A stretch of 64,000 nucleotides of DNA from assembly GCA_944389065.1 (NCBI GenBank), contig CALXKZ010000074.1:62001-126000 (forward strand), written 5' to 3'. This DNA comes from an uncultured Spirochaetaceae bacterium (GTDB lineage Bacteria; Spirochaetota; Spirochaetia; Sphaerochaetales; Sphaerochaetaceae). Shown one piece after another: positions 24,031 to 32,516 of the stretch. The translations under genes and the position numbers were made by a program. Each line of letters opens with the position of its first letter. The stretch's first letter is position 1. The notes under the pieces are model-generated. The model saw only the letters and a program-made list of their open reading frames with translations, was not told the DNA's origin and did not search any database.

Positions 24031-26583
24031 TCAGGCTTTTCTTCTGTATGTCCTTCGCTTCTTCTCTACAGGCGGCTTAGCAGCTGCTGCTCTTGCAATC
24101 TCCTCAGCCCTCTCCTGATCAATTCCTTCAGGGCTGCGCCTGTCAGATGCAGTCATCGCACAGTTGAGATCACCCCACTTTATATATGCGCCATAGCGCC
24201 CGCTGAGCATCTCCAGAGGCTTACCGTCAAGATCATCGAACTTTCTGATGAGATTCTTCGAGGCACCGCCGGCAACGGCCTCTGCGTTCTCTATTATCTT
24301 CGAAGCATCCGCAGAAAGAGGATCGGGCACTGTGATATTCTGTCCCTTATACTGGGCATATATGCCATAAGGCCCTGAGATAAGCATGACATCATTGCCC
24401 TCCTTATCCTTTCCTATCGATTTCGGCAGGGTAAACAGAAGCCTGATCATCTCCGGTGTATATGATGATGCGCTCTTCCTGCGTGCAGTGTTGACAATCT
24501 TTCCATCGCTTTCACGCTTGAAGTACTCTCCGTATCTGCCATTGAATACATAGATATCATCAACAACAGGAACCTGCTCATTCTGCGGTGGGAAGAGAAT
24601 GTCCTTTGCATCACCATCGGTGAACGTTCCGGGAAAGTATCTTGCCTGATCAATTGAGGCCATCCGATCCTTGCCTGTCTCCGCATTGAATGAATCAGAA
24701 GAAAGATAAGGCCCGAATTTACCCGTCTTTATCGAATAAGATACAGATATACCACCCTCTGACTCGAATTTATATGAAAGCCCTGAAAGAGTAAGGTTCT
24801 TCACCTCGGAGCGCCTTGCATTCATCGTTACATTGGCAAGATCCTTCTCAAGACCCGGGAATTCATTCCTTCCACGCCAGAAATCATCAAGGAACGTCTG
24901 CTTTGATTCCTTGCCCTCTGCAATCTTATCAAGCCCTGACTCCATCTCTGATGTGAATCCATACCCGATATACACAGGGAACATGCTCTCTAGGAATGAA
25001 TCGACAAAAAAGCCTGTGAACGTAGGAACAAGCTGCTGATTCTTCCTGATTACATATTTACGGTCAATCAAGGTAGAAATGATGGTGGCATAAGTGGACG
25101 GACGTCCTATTCCTTCACCTTCAAGTTTCTGGACAAGCGTTGCCTCATTATATCTTGCAGGGGGTTCTGTTGTATGCGCCTTCACATCTGCACTGCTGCA
25201 GGTAACGATACTGTTCTCAGGATCAAGGGATGGCAGGATTCCCTCTTCGCCCTCTTCTTCCTCTGTATCCTTCGCCACTTCATATAGCTTAAGGAATCCG
25301 GGGAACTTCACGGATGTCCCCGACGCAGAGAGCGTATAGCGTCCAGAACGGAAGACAGCAGTCACAGAGCTCTTCTCAGCCTCCCTCATCTGAGTAGCAA
25401 GCGTACGTCTCCAGATGATTGTATAGAGCTTGAGCTGATCGCCTTCCAGCCCTGTCTCCTCTGGACGGCGGAATCTGTCGCCTGCGGGCCTGATAGCCTC
25501 ATGCGCTTCCTGGGCATTTCCTCCGGTTGCCTTGTAATTGCGTGGTTTGTATGAAAGGTAATCGTGCCCGAACATCTCCTCAACCTGCAGGCGTGATGCA
25601 TTGATGCATTCCTGGGAGAGCGTGGGAGAATCGGTACGCATATATGTGATGAAACCATTCTCGTAGAGTATCTGGGCAATTGCCATGATCTCCTTGACGC
25701 CTTTGCGGAGCTTTCTGGATGCATCCTGCTGAAGAGTCGATGTAGTGAATGGCTTCGCCGGGCTCTGCCTCAGATCCCTGTATGCGATGCTCTCGATCTT
25801 CACTTCCGAACCCTCAAGTTCCCGTGCTATCTCCTCAGCTTCATCATGGGAAAGAACCTTAACGCCATCCTTGAGCTTTCCAGTCTCACTATCAAAGCTC
25901 TTGGATGAAGCCACCATTGTATCATCAACACGGGTAAGCGTTGCAGGAAACGACGAGCCTTCCGATGTAAGCAATGCCTCAACGGACGAATAATCAGAAG
26001 AGGCAAAAAGCCTTCTGGTTTTCTCCCGCTCCACAATAAGCTTCAGTCCGGGAGACTGGACACGTCCTGCAGAATACTTTCCTCCTAGCTTTCTGCTGAT
26101 TATAGGGGAAATACCATAGCCCTGCAGGCGGTCGACAGCACGGCGTGCTTCCTGTGCATGGACGAGATCCATGTCAATCTCACGGCATGATGAGAATGCA
26201 TTGGTTATCGCCTGCTTTGTGATCTCATGGAAAACCATGCGGAATACAGGGCACTTGGGCTTCAGCTGATTATACAGATGCCAGGATATGGACTCGCCTT
26301 CCCGGTCTTCATCAGTTGCAAGCACAAGCTGCTCTTTATCCTTGAGAGCCTTCCTCAGATCCTCAAGAATCTTCTTCTTGTCATCCTCGATCTGATACTC
26401 AAGCTCATACCCATGATCGATATCAACACCGAATCTGCTGTTCTTCGGCTCAGGAGCCAGCTCCACAACATGTCCGCGCGAAGCCATCACCGTACACGTC
26501 GGTGGAAGATACCTGCCGATTGTACGGGCTTTTGTCGGCGACTCAACGATTATAAGTGTCTTCTTGCCAGGATCCGCTACCAA
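24031..26583 (-). CDS. topA: DNA topoisomerase I (type IA)
   Basis: Relaxes negative supercoils through a 5'-phosphotyrosyl intermediate. The N-terminal TOPRIM domain (TLIIVESPTKARTIGRYL ... LATDEDREGESISWHL), the active-site Tyr in FITYMRTDSPTLS and the YSAGRVQSPGLKLIVERE segment are intact. The C-terminal part lacks Cys4 zinc fingers and instead has glycine/tyrosine-rich repeats such as SGPYGIYAQYKGQNI and SGRYGAYIKWGDLN, ending in a Lys/Arg-rich tail, a type found in several non-proteobacterial phyla. Translation starts at TTG 26583 with a strong AGGAGG 7 bases upstream. The length of 850 aa is within range. Confidence 0.97.
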   Translation of the reverse strand: MVADPGKKTLIIVESPTKARTIGRYLPPTCTVMASRGHVVELAPEPKNSRFGVDIDHGYELEYQIEDDKKKILEDLRKALKDKEQLVLATDEDREGESISWHLYNQLKPKCPVFRMVFHEITKQAITNAFSSCREIDMDLVHAQEARRAVDRLQGYGISPIISRKLGGKYSAGRVQSPGLKLIVEREKTRRLFASSDYSSVEALLTSEGSSFPATLTRVDDTMVASSKSFDSETGKLKDGVKVLSHDEAEEIARELEGSEVKIESIAYRDLRQSPAKPFTTSTLQQDASRKLRKGVKEIMAIAQILYENGFITYMRTDSPTLSQECINASRLQVEEMFGHDYLSYKPRNYKATGGNAQEAHEAIRPAGDRFRRPEETGLEGDQLKLYTIIWRRTLATQMREAEKSSVTAVFRSGRYTLSASGTSVKFPGFLKLYEVAKDTEEEEGEEGILPSLDPENSIVTCSSADVKAHTTEPPARYNEATLVQKLEGEGIGRPSTYATIISTLIDRKYVIRKNQQLVPTFTGFFVDSFLESMFPVYIGYGFTSEMESGLDKIAEGKESKQTFLDDFWRGRNEFPGLEKDLANVTMNARRSEVKNLTLSGLSYKFESEGGISVSYSIKTGKFGPYLSSDSFNAETGKDRMASIDQARYFPGTFTDGDAKDILFPPQNEQVPVVDDIYVFNGRYGEYFKRESDGKIVNTARRKSASSYTPEMIRLLFTLPKSIGKDKEGNDVMLISGPYGIYAQYKGQNITVPDPLSADASKIIENAEAVAGGASKNLIRKFDDLDGKPLEMLSGRYGAYIKWGDLNCAMTASDRRSPEGIDQERAEEIARAAAAKPPVEKKRRTYRRKA

Positions 26584-26594
26584 TAGAGGACCTC

Positions 26595-27416
26595 CTAGAT
26601 CTCAGTCAATATAAATGCGTCTCCTTCGCCGGGATTGGGGTTATCGAACAGCACACTCTCTGCAAGGCTGCTTTCCGATGTTGTTGTAAAGGACATCTTC
26701 CTCAGACCATCCTCGATATACAGATTATATGTTGTCTCAGTATCCACGATAATCCCGAAGGCGCTTGTCTGAATGTACGCGGAAGTGGAATCATAGTCAA
26801 TCACAATACGGTCCACTCTCCACTTGGATGGCTTGAATATTGAAGTATTGAACCTTTCCGCATTCTCCCGATATGCAATTCCTGTAGGACTGTCATCGTC
26901 ATAATCAACCCATTTGCCAGCCTGATCTGACCCGAAATCGAAAAGCGGGAATATGCGCAACTCTGATCCATCATCATTGACCATGTACATTCTCAGATAC
27001 TGCCCATAGACCTCATCTCTCACAGTCTCAAGACGCAGCCTGAAGACCTTCATCTTCCCATGGTTGTCATTATCCGTCTCATTCACCCACTCGTACACAC
27101 CATCCCAGTCTGCCGTGGAAACACTTACCCATTCAGAATCAAGATCATTGTTTCCTGCATCTCTTGCAGCTACACACAAATCATAGCTTTCATCTGAGAA
27201 CAGCTTTGATAAAGTGAATGAGGATACATCAGCAGGGAGCCTGGCCACCGATGCCTGTCCATTGTAGATATCATAATAGACAGCTCCATCAACGGCATCC
27301 CAGGACAGATTTATCGAAGTAGGAAGAGCCTCAGCTCTGACATTAAGAGCAGCAGCAGACATCATTGAAGCCGCTGCCAGCAGAAGATAACATACAGTAA
27401 TCAGTCTTTTTGTCAT
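26595..27416 (-). CDS. Secreted protein with a fibronectin type III-like domain
   Basis: Exported protein of unknown function, 273 residues. A signal peptide (1-23, ending SAAALN) is followed by an FN3-like domain (about 24-102: LPTSINLSWDAVDGAVYYDIYNG with the typical Trp and Tyr positions) and then a C-terminal beta-rich region of about 165 residues (ADWDGVYEWVNETDNDNHGKMKVFRL onward) that I do not recognise. There are no cell-wall or membrane anchors. The Shine-Dalgarno is AAAGGTGAG. It lies directly upstream of topA (12-base gap) and is divergent from a lipoprotein gene, sharing a 74-base intergenic region. Confidence 0.7.
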   Translation of the reverse strand: MTKRLITVCYLLLAAASMMSAAALNVRAEALPTSINLSWDAVDGAVYYDIYNGQASVARLPADVSSFTLSKLFSDESYDLCVAARDAGNNDLDSEWVSVSTADWDGVYEWVNETDNDNHGKMKVFRLRLETVRDEVYGQYLRMYMVNDDGSELRIFPLFDFGSDQAGKWVDYDDDSPTGIAYRENAERFNTSIFKPSKWRVDRIVIDYDSTSAYIQTSAFGIIVDTETTYNLYIEDGLRKMSFTTTSESSLAESVLFDNPNPGEGDAFILTEI

Positions 27417-27455
27417 TTAACTCACCTTTAATTTTGGTATCACAAAGATAGAGCG

Positions 27456-27484
27456 TTGTCTACAGTGCTTTGATTGATTATCCT
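27456..27484 (+). promoter_or_regulatory. Promoter of the lipoprotein gene (leaderless)
   Basis: TTGTCT (27456-27461), a 17-base spacer and TATCCT (27479-27484), then 6 bases and ATG 27491. This is one of the best-formed leaderless promoters in the window. Confidence 0.7.
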
Positions 27485-27490
27485 GTCCAT

Positions 27491-28189
27491 ATGGGTAAAG
27501 CATTATTGACCGTGCTCTCGGCAGCACTGCTTCTTGCATCATGTACGGTAACGGAGTCGATGACCATAGACTCGCCTGATGGTTTCAAAAGCATATCTGA
27601 CATAAAAGCAGAACCGTTCTTTGTCTCTGTACTCGAGGATTTCGCAGAATTCCTGCCGGAGAATGGCAAATCGATAATGGACAGTTCCATAGAAGGATTT
27701 GCCGGCCAGCTCGGAAATACAGCAGGAGCTGAAGCCGTCCAGTATGAGAAGACAGGGGAAAATCAATACAGGCTGTCTTTCTCCACATCTGATATGAACA
27801 CGCTTCTCAGCTCATTCGGCGCTGAAGGCCAGAGCTTTGTGAAGATCGACGATTCCAGCTTCTCTTTCTATCTTGACATGGATAATTATCCGGAGCTCAA
27901 GACAATCGTACCATTCCTTGCCGATCCCAATTTCGAAGTATATGGTCCTGAGTACAACCAGGGGATGAGCGAAGAGGAATATCTCGAGATGATCTACTTC
28001 CTTCTTGGAGAAGAGGGACCTGATGCAATAGCAAATGGAGAGGTGACGATAAACCTTACAGTGCCTGGAACAATAACCGGGACAGAGAATGCGGAAAAGA
28101 CATCGGATAACACTATATCATATTCATTTCCTGTAATTGCATTCCTACTGCTCTCTGAGCCTCTTTCATTCTCTGTGAGCTGGCAATGA
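27491..28189 (+). CDS. Putative lipoprotein, unknown function
   Basis: 232-residue predicted lipoprotein: signal peptide with lipobox LLASC (Cys18), after which the mature chain is acidic and rich in Ser, Glu and Asp. No family is recognised. A hydrophobic stretch near the C-terminus (SYSFPVIAFLLLSEPLSFSVSW) could be a beta-strand pair or amphipathic tail. The start at ATG 27491 rests on the lipobox distance and on the promoter 6 bases upstream; an upstream in-frame ATG at 27470 would lengthen the signal peptide and lie inside the promoter. Confidence 0.75.
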   Translation: MGKALLTVLSAALLLASCTVTESMTIDSPDGFKSISDIKAEPFFVSVLEDFAEFLPENGKSIMDSSIEGFAGQLGNTAGAEAVQYEKTGENQYRLSFSTSDMNTLLSSFGAEGQSFVKIDDSSFSFYLDMDNYPELKTIVPFLADPNFEVYGPEYNQGMSEEEYLEMIYFLLGEEGPDAIANGEVTINLTVPGTITGTENAEKTSDNTISYSFPVIAFLLLSEPLSFSVSWQ

Positions 28190-28213
28190 AAAATCCCGGC
28201 ATCATCAGCCGGG
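28190..28213 (-). terminator. Intrinsic terminator (minus strand), probably for rpsD
   Basis: Perfect 6-bp GC stem CCCGGC (28195-28200) / GCCGGG (28208-28213) with a 7-base loop. On the minus strand it is followed by ATTTTTC. On the plus strand there is no T-run, so it mainly serves transcripts coming from rpsD, about 140 bases upstream. Confidence 0.7.
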
Positions 28214-28355
28214 ACCATCTTATGCCTTGTACGCCTTCTGTTTTGAGGGCAGCCGTCAGAAAGCGCTTCCGGAAGAGTGCTGTAATGGAATGAGGCAGCT
28301 CTTCTTTCTCTTCCCGGTATGTGGCCCGGAAAGGCGGCATTATAAATGAAGACTT

Positions 28356-28949
28356 TTACTTTGAATAGAACTCGACAACGAGCTGGTCATTGACCTGCAC
28401 AGGAATCTCGGATCTCTCAGGAAGCCTTACGAACTTTCCAGAGAACTCCTCCTCATTTCTCTCGAAATAAGGGAGATTGAATGCCGGATGGCCGAGGAAG
28501 CAATCCCTGAAGTGCTCATTGGTTCTTGACTTCTCCTTGAGGGAGATAACGTCGCCAACCTTGATCTGGTACGATGGGATGTCGACCTTCTTTCCATTCA
28601 CAAGAATGTGGCCATGCGTTACGAGCTGGCGCGCAAGCCTGATTGAATTGCCGAATCCGATGCGGTATACAGCGTTGTCAAGTCTTCTCTCAAGAGAGAT
28701 TACAAGAGCATCGCCTGTTGCCATGCTGGACTTGAGAGCCTTATCGAAATATCTTCTGAGCTGCTTCTCAAGAATGCCATAATAAGCTTTGAGCTTCTGC
28801 TTCTCGGTAAGCTGCCTGCTGTAATCGGTAGGCTTCTTCCTTCTTGCAAACGCCGCATCGTTTGCTCTGTTCATCGCCTTGGGGTGTCCACATACATTCA
28901 CACCAAGTCTTCTGCACTGCTTGAATCTAGGACCCATAAATCTTGCCAT
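28356..28949 (-). CDS. rpsD: 30S ribosomal protein S4
   Basis: Primary 16S rRNA-binding protein of the small subunit. It has the N-terminal [21 protein letters not shown], the S4 domain [43 protein letters not shown] and the C-terminal QLVVEFYSK. The length of 197 aa is typical. It stands alone here rather than in the alpha operon (rpsM-rpsK-rpsD-rpoA), which is seen in several spirochaetes and Firmicutes. It has a strong promoter, a leader of about 50 bases and GGAGGG upstream of the ATG. S4 often represses its own mRNA, but I see no specific structure proving that here. Confidence 0.98.
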   Translation of the reverse strand: MARFMGPRFKQCRRLGVNVCGHPKAMNRANDAAFARRKKPTDYSRQLTEKQKLKAYYGILEKQLRRYFDKALKSSMATGDALVISLERRLDNAVYRIGFGNSIRLARQLVTHGHILVNGKKVDIPSYQIKVGDVISLKEKSRTNEHFRDCFLGHPAFNLPYFERNEEEFSGKFVRLPERSEIPVQVNDQLVVEFYSK

Positions 28950-29007
28950 AGATCTTACCCTCCAGTAACAATGTCAGTTTTATGCCATGCCAAAGCACAG
29001 CTAGGAT

Positions 29008-29037
29008 AATATATTGCAGCAGATGGGGATATGTCAA
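29008..29037 (-). promoter_or_regulatory. Sigma-70 promoter of rpsD
   Basis: On the minus strand a perfect TTGACA (29032-29037), an 18-base spacer and TATATT (29008-29013). Predicted start is near 29001, giving a leader of about 50 bases. Confidence 0.7.
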
Positions 29038-29050
29038 TCAGCAGTGGCCA

Positions 29051-29644
29051 TCATTCATCATATTGCCCAGGGATTACAGGCTCTGTCTTCCGTACCAATG
29101 TCCTTATTCTCCGTTGCAGGAGAATCGAATAGATGCCACTGGTTATAGATACAGCGCCAGCAGCGAATATCAGGGCTGCGAAAACAGATATGACAGTGCT
29201 TCCGATGAAGACAGGGAACAGGAACAGAAGAACAGCAAGAAGGAAAAGAAGAACAACCTCTATCCCAAGATATCCGAATTTTATCCCACGCCGTGAAAGA
29301 ATGATGTAATCAGCAAGATTGACAATCCCAGCGGCAAGGAACACAGCTCCCGCAATATACACGAAAACAGGAATCAGCAGATCCGGTCTTGCTATCGACA
29401 TCGCTATTATCGCTATGCCTGCTCCAATGGCAACAATGCTCTTGCTCAGCACGGTGCTTCTTATCCCTCCTGGCAGATCCCTGAAACGGAAGAATGAGAC
29501 GATTCCGCGTATTCCATCGAAAATCATATAGACAGAGAACACAGACAGCGTGACAGCCATGAATGAAGACGGACATAGAATCATATATATGCCGATAAAG
29601 AGCATCAATGCTCCGATTATGAACAAAGGTATCGAATGACGCAT
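29051..29644 (-). CDS. HdeD/DUF308 family membrane protein
   Basis: 197-residue inner-membrane protein with six closely spaced hydrophobic helices arranged as repeated pairs (MRHSIPLFIIGALMLFIGIYMIL ... ALIFAAGAVSITSGIYSILLQ), the pattern of the DUF308/HdeD family associated with acid resistance in E. coli. The C-terminus is a charged tail. Function is not demonstrated in other phyla. GATAAT lies 6 bases before the ATG and no Shine-Dalgarno is present. It diverges from the HAD hydrolase gene. Confidence 0.82.
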   Translation of the reverse strand: MRHSIPLFIIGALMLFIGIYMILCPSSFMAVTLSVFSVYMIFDGIRGIVSFFRFRDLPGGIRSTVLSKSIVAIGAGIAIIAMSIARPDLLIPVFVYIAGAVFLAAGIVNLADYIILSRRGIKFGYLGIEVVLLFLLAVLLFLFPVFIGSTVISVFAALIFAAGAVSITSGIYSILLQRRIRTLVRKTEPVIPGQYDE

Positions 29645-29650
29645 ATATCA

Positions 29651-29656
29651 ATTATC
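29651..29656 (-). promoter_or_regulatory. -10 element of the DUF308 gene (leaderless)
   Basis: GATAAT on the minus strand lies 6 bases before ATG 29644. No Shine-Dalgarno and no good -35. Confidence 0.45.
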
Positions 29657-29692
29657 CACCACAATAGCGATTTCTGCTACAGTACATATGAT

Positions 29693-30388
29693 ATGAACAA
29701 TGATTTTGCTGGCAGAAAGCACCTGCTGTTCGATGCGGATGGCACTCTTTACGACTTCAAAGCAACAGAAGAGGTGGCTTTGAGCGCGCTCTTCTCATCT
29801 CTGTCTATACCCTATGATGATGAGCATATAGATCTTTATCATCATGCAAACAGCGGATGCTGGAAAGAATATGAGGAAGGACTTCTTTCCATGGACAAGC
29901 TCAGGAGCGAGCGATTCAGACGATTCTTCCGTATCATAGGAAGAGCAGATGATCCGATAAAGGCAGGAGAGGATTATATCCGGATGCTTGGAAACGCAGG
30001 AATAATGCTTCCCGGCGCAGTGGATTTCCTGGAAGGCCTCCATGGGTCCTTTCCAATGTACATAATCACAAATGGGATTGCAGATACACAGCACATGAGA
30101 TTTCGCGGAACTGATACAGAAAAATACTTCCAGAGAATATTCATAAGCGAAGAACTTGGGGTTCAGAAGCCTGATCCGGGGTTCTTCATGAAAGTCCTTA
30201 AAGCCATCGGAACAGACAGCAGTCATGCAATCGTAATCGGGGATTCAGAACGCAGCGATATACAGGGTGCAGCAAACGCAGGGATCGAGAGCATATTCAT
30301 CTCATTTGATGGCAGACGCTCCAAGATCGCTGACCATAATGCATCCTCCTACTCAGAACTGGCTGCCTTAATCCACGATATTGCTTAG
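29693..30388 (+). CDS. HAD-superfamily hydrolase (YjjG-like)
   Basis: Cytoplasmic phosphatase of the haloacid dehalogenase superfamily, 231 residues from ATG 29693. Motif I is LLFDADGTLYDF (nucleophile and acid/base Asp), motif II is ITNG, motif III Lys is in GVQKPDPGFF and motif IV is VIGDSERSDIQGA. The cap between motifs I and II is helical (subfamily IA). The pattern resembles YjjG/YfnB pyrimidine nucleotidases, but substrate assignment is not secure. No Shine-Dalgarno is present; TACAGT lies 9 bases before the start. The 3' end overlaps the end of the FKBP gene by 21 bases on opposite strands. Confidence 0.85.
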   Translation: MNNDFAGRKHLLFDADGTLYDFKATEEVALSALFSSLSIPYDDEHIDLYHHANSGCWKEYEEGLLSMDKLRSERFRRFFRIIGRADDPIKAGEDYIRMLGNAGIMLPGAVDFLEGLHGSFPMYIITNGIADTQHMRFRGTDTEKYFQRIFISEELGVQKPDPGFFMKVLKAIGTDSSHAIVIGDSERSDIQGAANAGIESIFISFDGRRSKIADHNASSYSELAALIHDIA

Positions 30389-31087
30389 CTTGATATCGAA
30401 AATCAGAAGCGAGTTGGGCTCTATGCCCTCTGGGCTCTTCTCCCCGAATCCAAGCTCGGGGGGAACCCACAGCCTGATCCTATCTCCGACATTCATTTCC
30501 CTTATTCCCTCACCAAGACCCTGGATTACCTCTGACAGCACTATCTCATCCTCCACGTTGTTCTCATAAGTGGAATAGGCAATACTGCCATCAGGCCGCG
30601 CCAGCTGATACTCGGCAATCACCACTGAAGCATCGGCAGCGCTCTCTCCATCTCCTTCTTCAAGAATCTCATATTCCAGACCTGACGGAAGCGTTACGAC
30701 GGAGCTGCGCTTGCCATTTGCGATAAGAAACGCCCAGGCACTCTCCCTATTTGCCTCACGCAGCTCAGCCTCAGCCCTTCTGTCGAGTCTTATCATATGC
30801 CTCTGGTGGAGAGTGAGGATGCGGTTCATCTCGCTGTCAGCGTAGAAAGCATTCCCCGCAGCATAATCAAGAACGCCACGGGCCATATACATGTAATCGA
30901 TATTCCCGCCATACTCAGCGGCGGAAGCTGCAAGCATATAGCCATAGACATAGCTGAATTCATCCGTTATGTCCGCTGGCATGGAAAGCGCCATGATATC
31001 AATCTCACCGGAATCTTCTTCCGGAAAGAAACGTGTACAGGACACAGCTAGACAAAGAAAGACAAAGGCCAAGACAGCGCGCTTCAT
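30368..31087 (-). CDS. FKBP-type peptidyl-prolyl isomerase lipoprotein
   Basis: Predicted envelope-anchored prolyl isomerase and chaperone of the FkpA/Mip type. A lipoprotein signal (FLCLAVSC, Cys17) is followed by an N-terminal helical region (about 35-120) with Met-rich segments and a C-terminal FKBP domain (about 130-239: LPSGLEYEILEEGDGESA ... VIQGLGEGIREMNVGDRIRLWVPPELGFGEKSPEGIEPNSLLIFDIKL). Key pocket residues (V/I, W in RLWVPPELGFGE) are present. ATG 31087 is preceded by GAGGAG; a TTG one codon earlier is less likely. Confidence 0.92.
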   Translation of the reverse strand: MKRAVLAFVFLCLAVSCTRFFPEEDSGEIDIMALSMPADITDEFSYVYGYMLAASAAEYGGNIDYMYMARGVLDYAAGNAFYADSEMNRILTLHQRHMIRLDRRAEAELREANRESAWAFLIANGKRSSVVTLPSGLEYEILEEGDGESAADASVVIAEYQLARPDGSIAYSTYENNVEDEIVLSEVIQGLGEGIREMNVGDRIRLWVPPELGFGEKSPEGIEPNSLLIFDIKLSNIVD

Positions 31088-31176
31088 CAAAGAAACTCCT
31101 CTCCTCCATCTCCATTCCAGTGTATCCAGAAAAAATCTAGCTCAAAGGAAAGAGGTTGTAAAGAAGAAGTTCACCA

Positions 31177-31701
31177 TTATCTGGAATATTCCCGTCCTCT
31201 GCTGTCAATCATGCAGAAAACGGGGAAATCTGAGATTCTGAGCTTAAGCAGGGCCTCTGGGCCAAGCTCTGGATATGCAATGATATCAGCGGACTTTATG
31301 CAGGATGAATAGAGTGCGCCGCATCCTCCATATGCCTGAAGATAAAGCCCTCCATTGCGCCCTATTGCATCCACTACCGGCTTCTTCCTTGGGCCCTTGC
31401 CTACGATGACCTTGAGTCCATGATCGGCAAGAAGAGGGGTAAATGGATCCATCCTCATGCTCGTAGTAGGACCTGCTGCTCCAAGGACAAAGCCATCGGG
31501 CGCGGGGGATGGCCCCATATAATAGATAGCATTGCCAGCGAAATCAAAAGGAAGCTCTTGATCGCCAAGAATAGCATCATACAGCCTTTTATGGACCTGA
31601 TCGCGTCCAACATAGAGAGTTCCGGAAAGCACGACCTCGTCGCCTGGCTCAATAGGCAGCAGATCCCTGTCATCATATGGCAGCTCAAGTACTCTTCTCA
31701 T
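31177..31701 (-). CDS. Class I fumarate hydratase, beta subunit (TtdB-like)
   Basis: C-terminal subunit of a two-subunit Fe-S hydro-lyase that interconverts fumarate and malate (or dehydrates tartrate). It has the beta-domain blocks GDEVVLSGTLYVGRDQVHKRL, GPSPAPDGFVLGAAGPTTSMRMDPF, VIVGKG and GGCGALYSSCI. At 174 residues it matches split FumB/TtdB subunits. Its start overlaps the alpha-subunit stop by 4 bases. Whether the substrate is fumarate or tartrate cannot be settled by eye; fumarate is the commoner assignment for this split form in anaerobes. Confidence 0.9.
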   Translation of the reverse strand: MRRVLELPYDDRDLLPIEPGDEVVLSGTLYVGRDQVHKRLYDAILGDQELPFDFAGNAIYYMGPSPAPDGFVLGAAGPTTSMRMDPFTPLLADHGLKVIVGKGPRKKPVVDAIGRNGGLYLQAYGGCGALYSSCIKSADIIAYPELGPEALLKLRISDFPVFCMIDSRGREYSR

Positions 31702-32516
31702 ATCTCACCCTTTTTGAACACGACCTCTGCTTTCCTTTCAGCCCAGCAGTTCACAGTGACAGCCACAGGAAGTCCCGCAATATGGGTAGGTTCCTCAAGA
31801 ACGGAGACAGAGAGCGCTGTAAAGTGCCCACCGAGTCCTCCCGGCCCGATACCAAGCTCATTTACCTTCCCTAGAATCCGGGCTGCAAGTGCTTTATCAG
31901 AAGAGCAGAAGAAGGATTTCTTTGAAAGCACGGCTGCCCTATCCATGGTTCCTCCTATGCCGACTCCGATGAAAGCAGGAGGACACGGCTTGCCTCCGGC
32001 TTCTCTTATTATATCAACGACAGCATCCACAACGCCGTCTTCTCCGGCTGTAGGGTTCAGCATACGGACCCCTGAGCAGTTCTCTGATCCGAAACCTTTA
32101 AGGAGGAAATGGAGAATGACATCGTTTCCAGGCATGCTCTCATAGACAATCACAGGAGGAAGATTCGTTCTGGTGTTCACCCTTGAATAGACAGGATCCG
32201 ATACGACGCTCTTCCTGTAGAATCCTTCTGAAGCAGCCATCTCTGAACCTTTCATTATGGCATCCTCAATCCGGGACAGAGGAACATTGCTGCCCCGTCC
32301 TATCGAGGCAAGGCACCAGAACATACCTGTATCCTGGCAGAGAGGCAGCCCGGTCTCACGGCTGATCCTTATATTCTTCTCGATAGCATTAAGCACAAGC
32401 TTCCCAGAAGGATGGCTCTCCTCCTTGACCGCTTTATGAATCAGATATTCAGCCTCATCCGGCAATCGCCTGATGGCTCTGATCAAAGCATCCCTTATTC
32501 TGATCTCAGCATCCAT
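31698..32516 (-). CDS. Class I fumarate hydratase, alpha subunit (TtdA-like)
   Basis: Catalytic Fe-S subunit, 272 residues. The three cysteines that hold the [4Fe-4S] cluster are in GLPLCQDTG (C60), SENCSG (C147) and GKPCPP (C178). The flanking FIGVGIGGTMDRAA and LGIGPGGLGGHFTALSV segments are family signatures. I start at ATG 32516 (MDAEIRIRDALI) because AGGGAG lies upstream and homologues begin here. It overlaps the end of the YhcC gene by 11 bases and is coupled to the beta subunit. The enzyme is oxygen-labile in known members, fitting an anaerobe. Confidence 0.92.
   Translation of the reverse strand: MDAEIRIRDALIRAIRRLPDEAEYLIHKAVKEESHPSGKLVLNAIEKNIRISRETGLPLCQDTGMFWCLASIGRGSNVPLSRIEDAIMKGSEMAASEGFYRKSVVSDPVYSRVNTRTNLPPVIVYESMPGNDVILHFLLKGFGSENCSGVRMLNPTAGEDGVVDAVVDIIREAGGKPCPPAFIGVGIGGTMDRAAVLSKKSFFCSSDKALAARILGKVNELGIGPGGLGGHFTALSVSVLEEPTHIAGLPVAVTVNCWAERKAEVVFKKGEI

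Noticed and set aside
28113-28340. 75-codon minus-strand open frame after rpsD
   Set aside because: No ribosome site, overlaps the lipoprotein gene and the rpsD terminator, and has no recognisable protein features.
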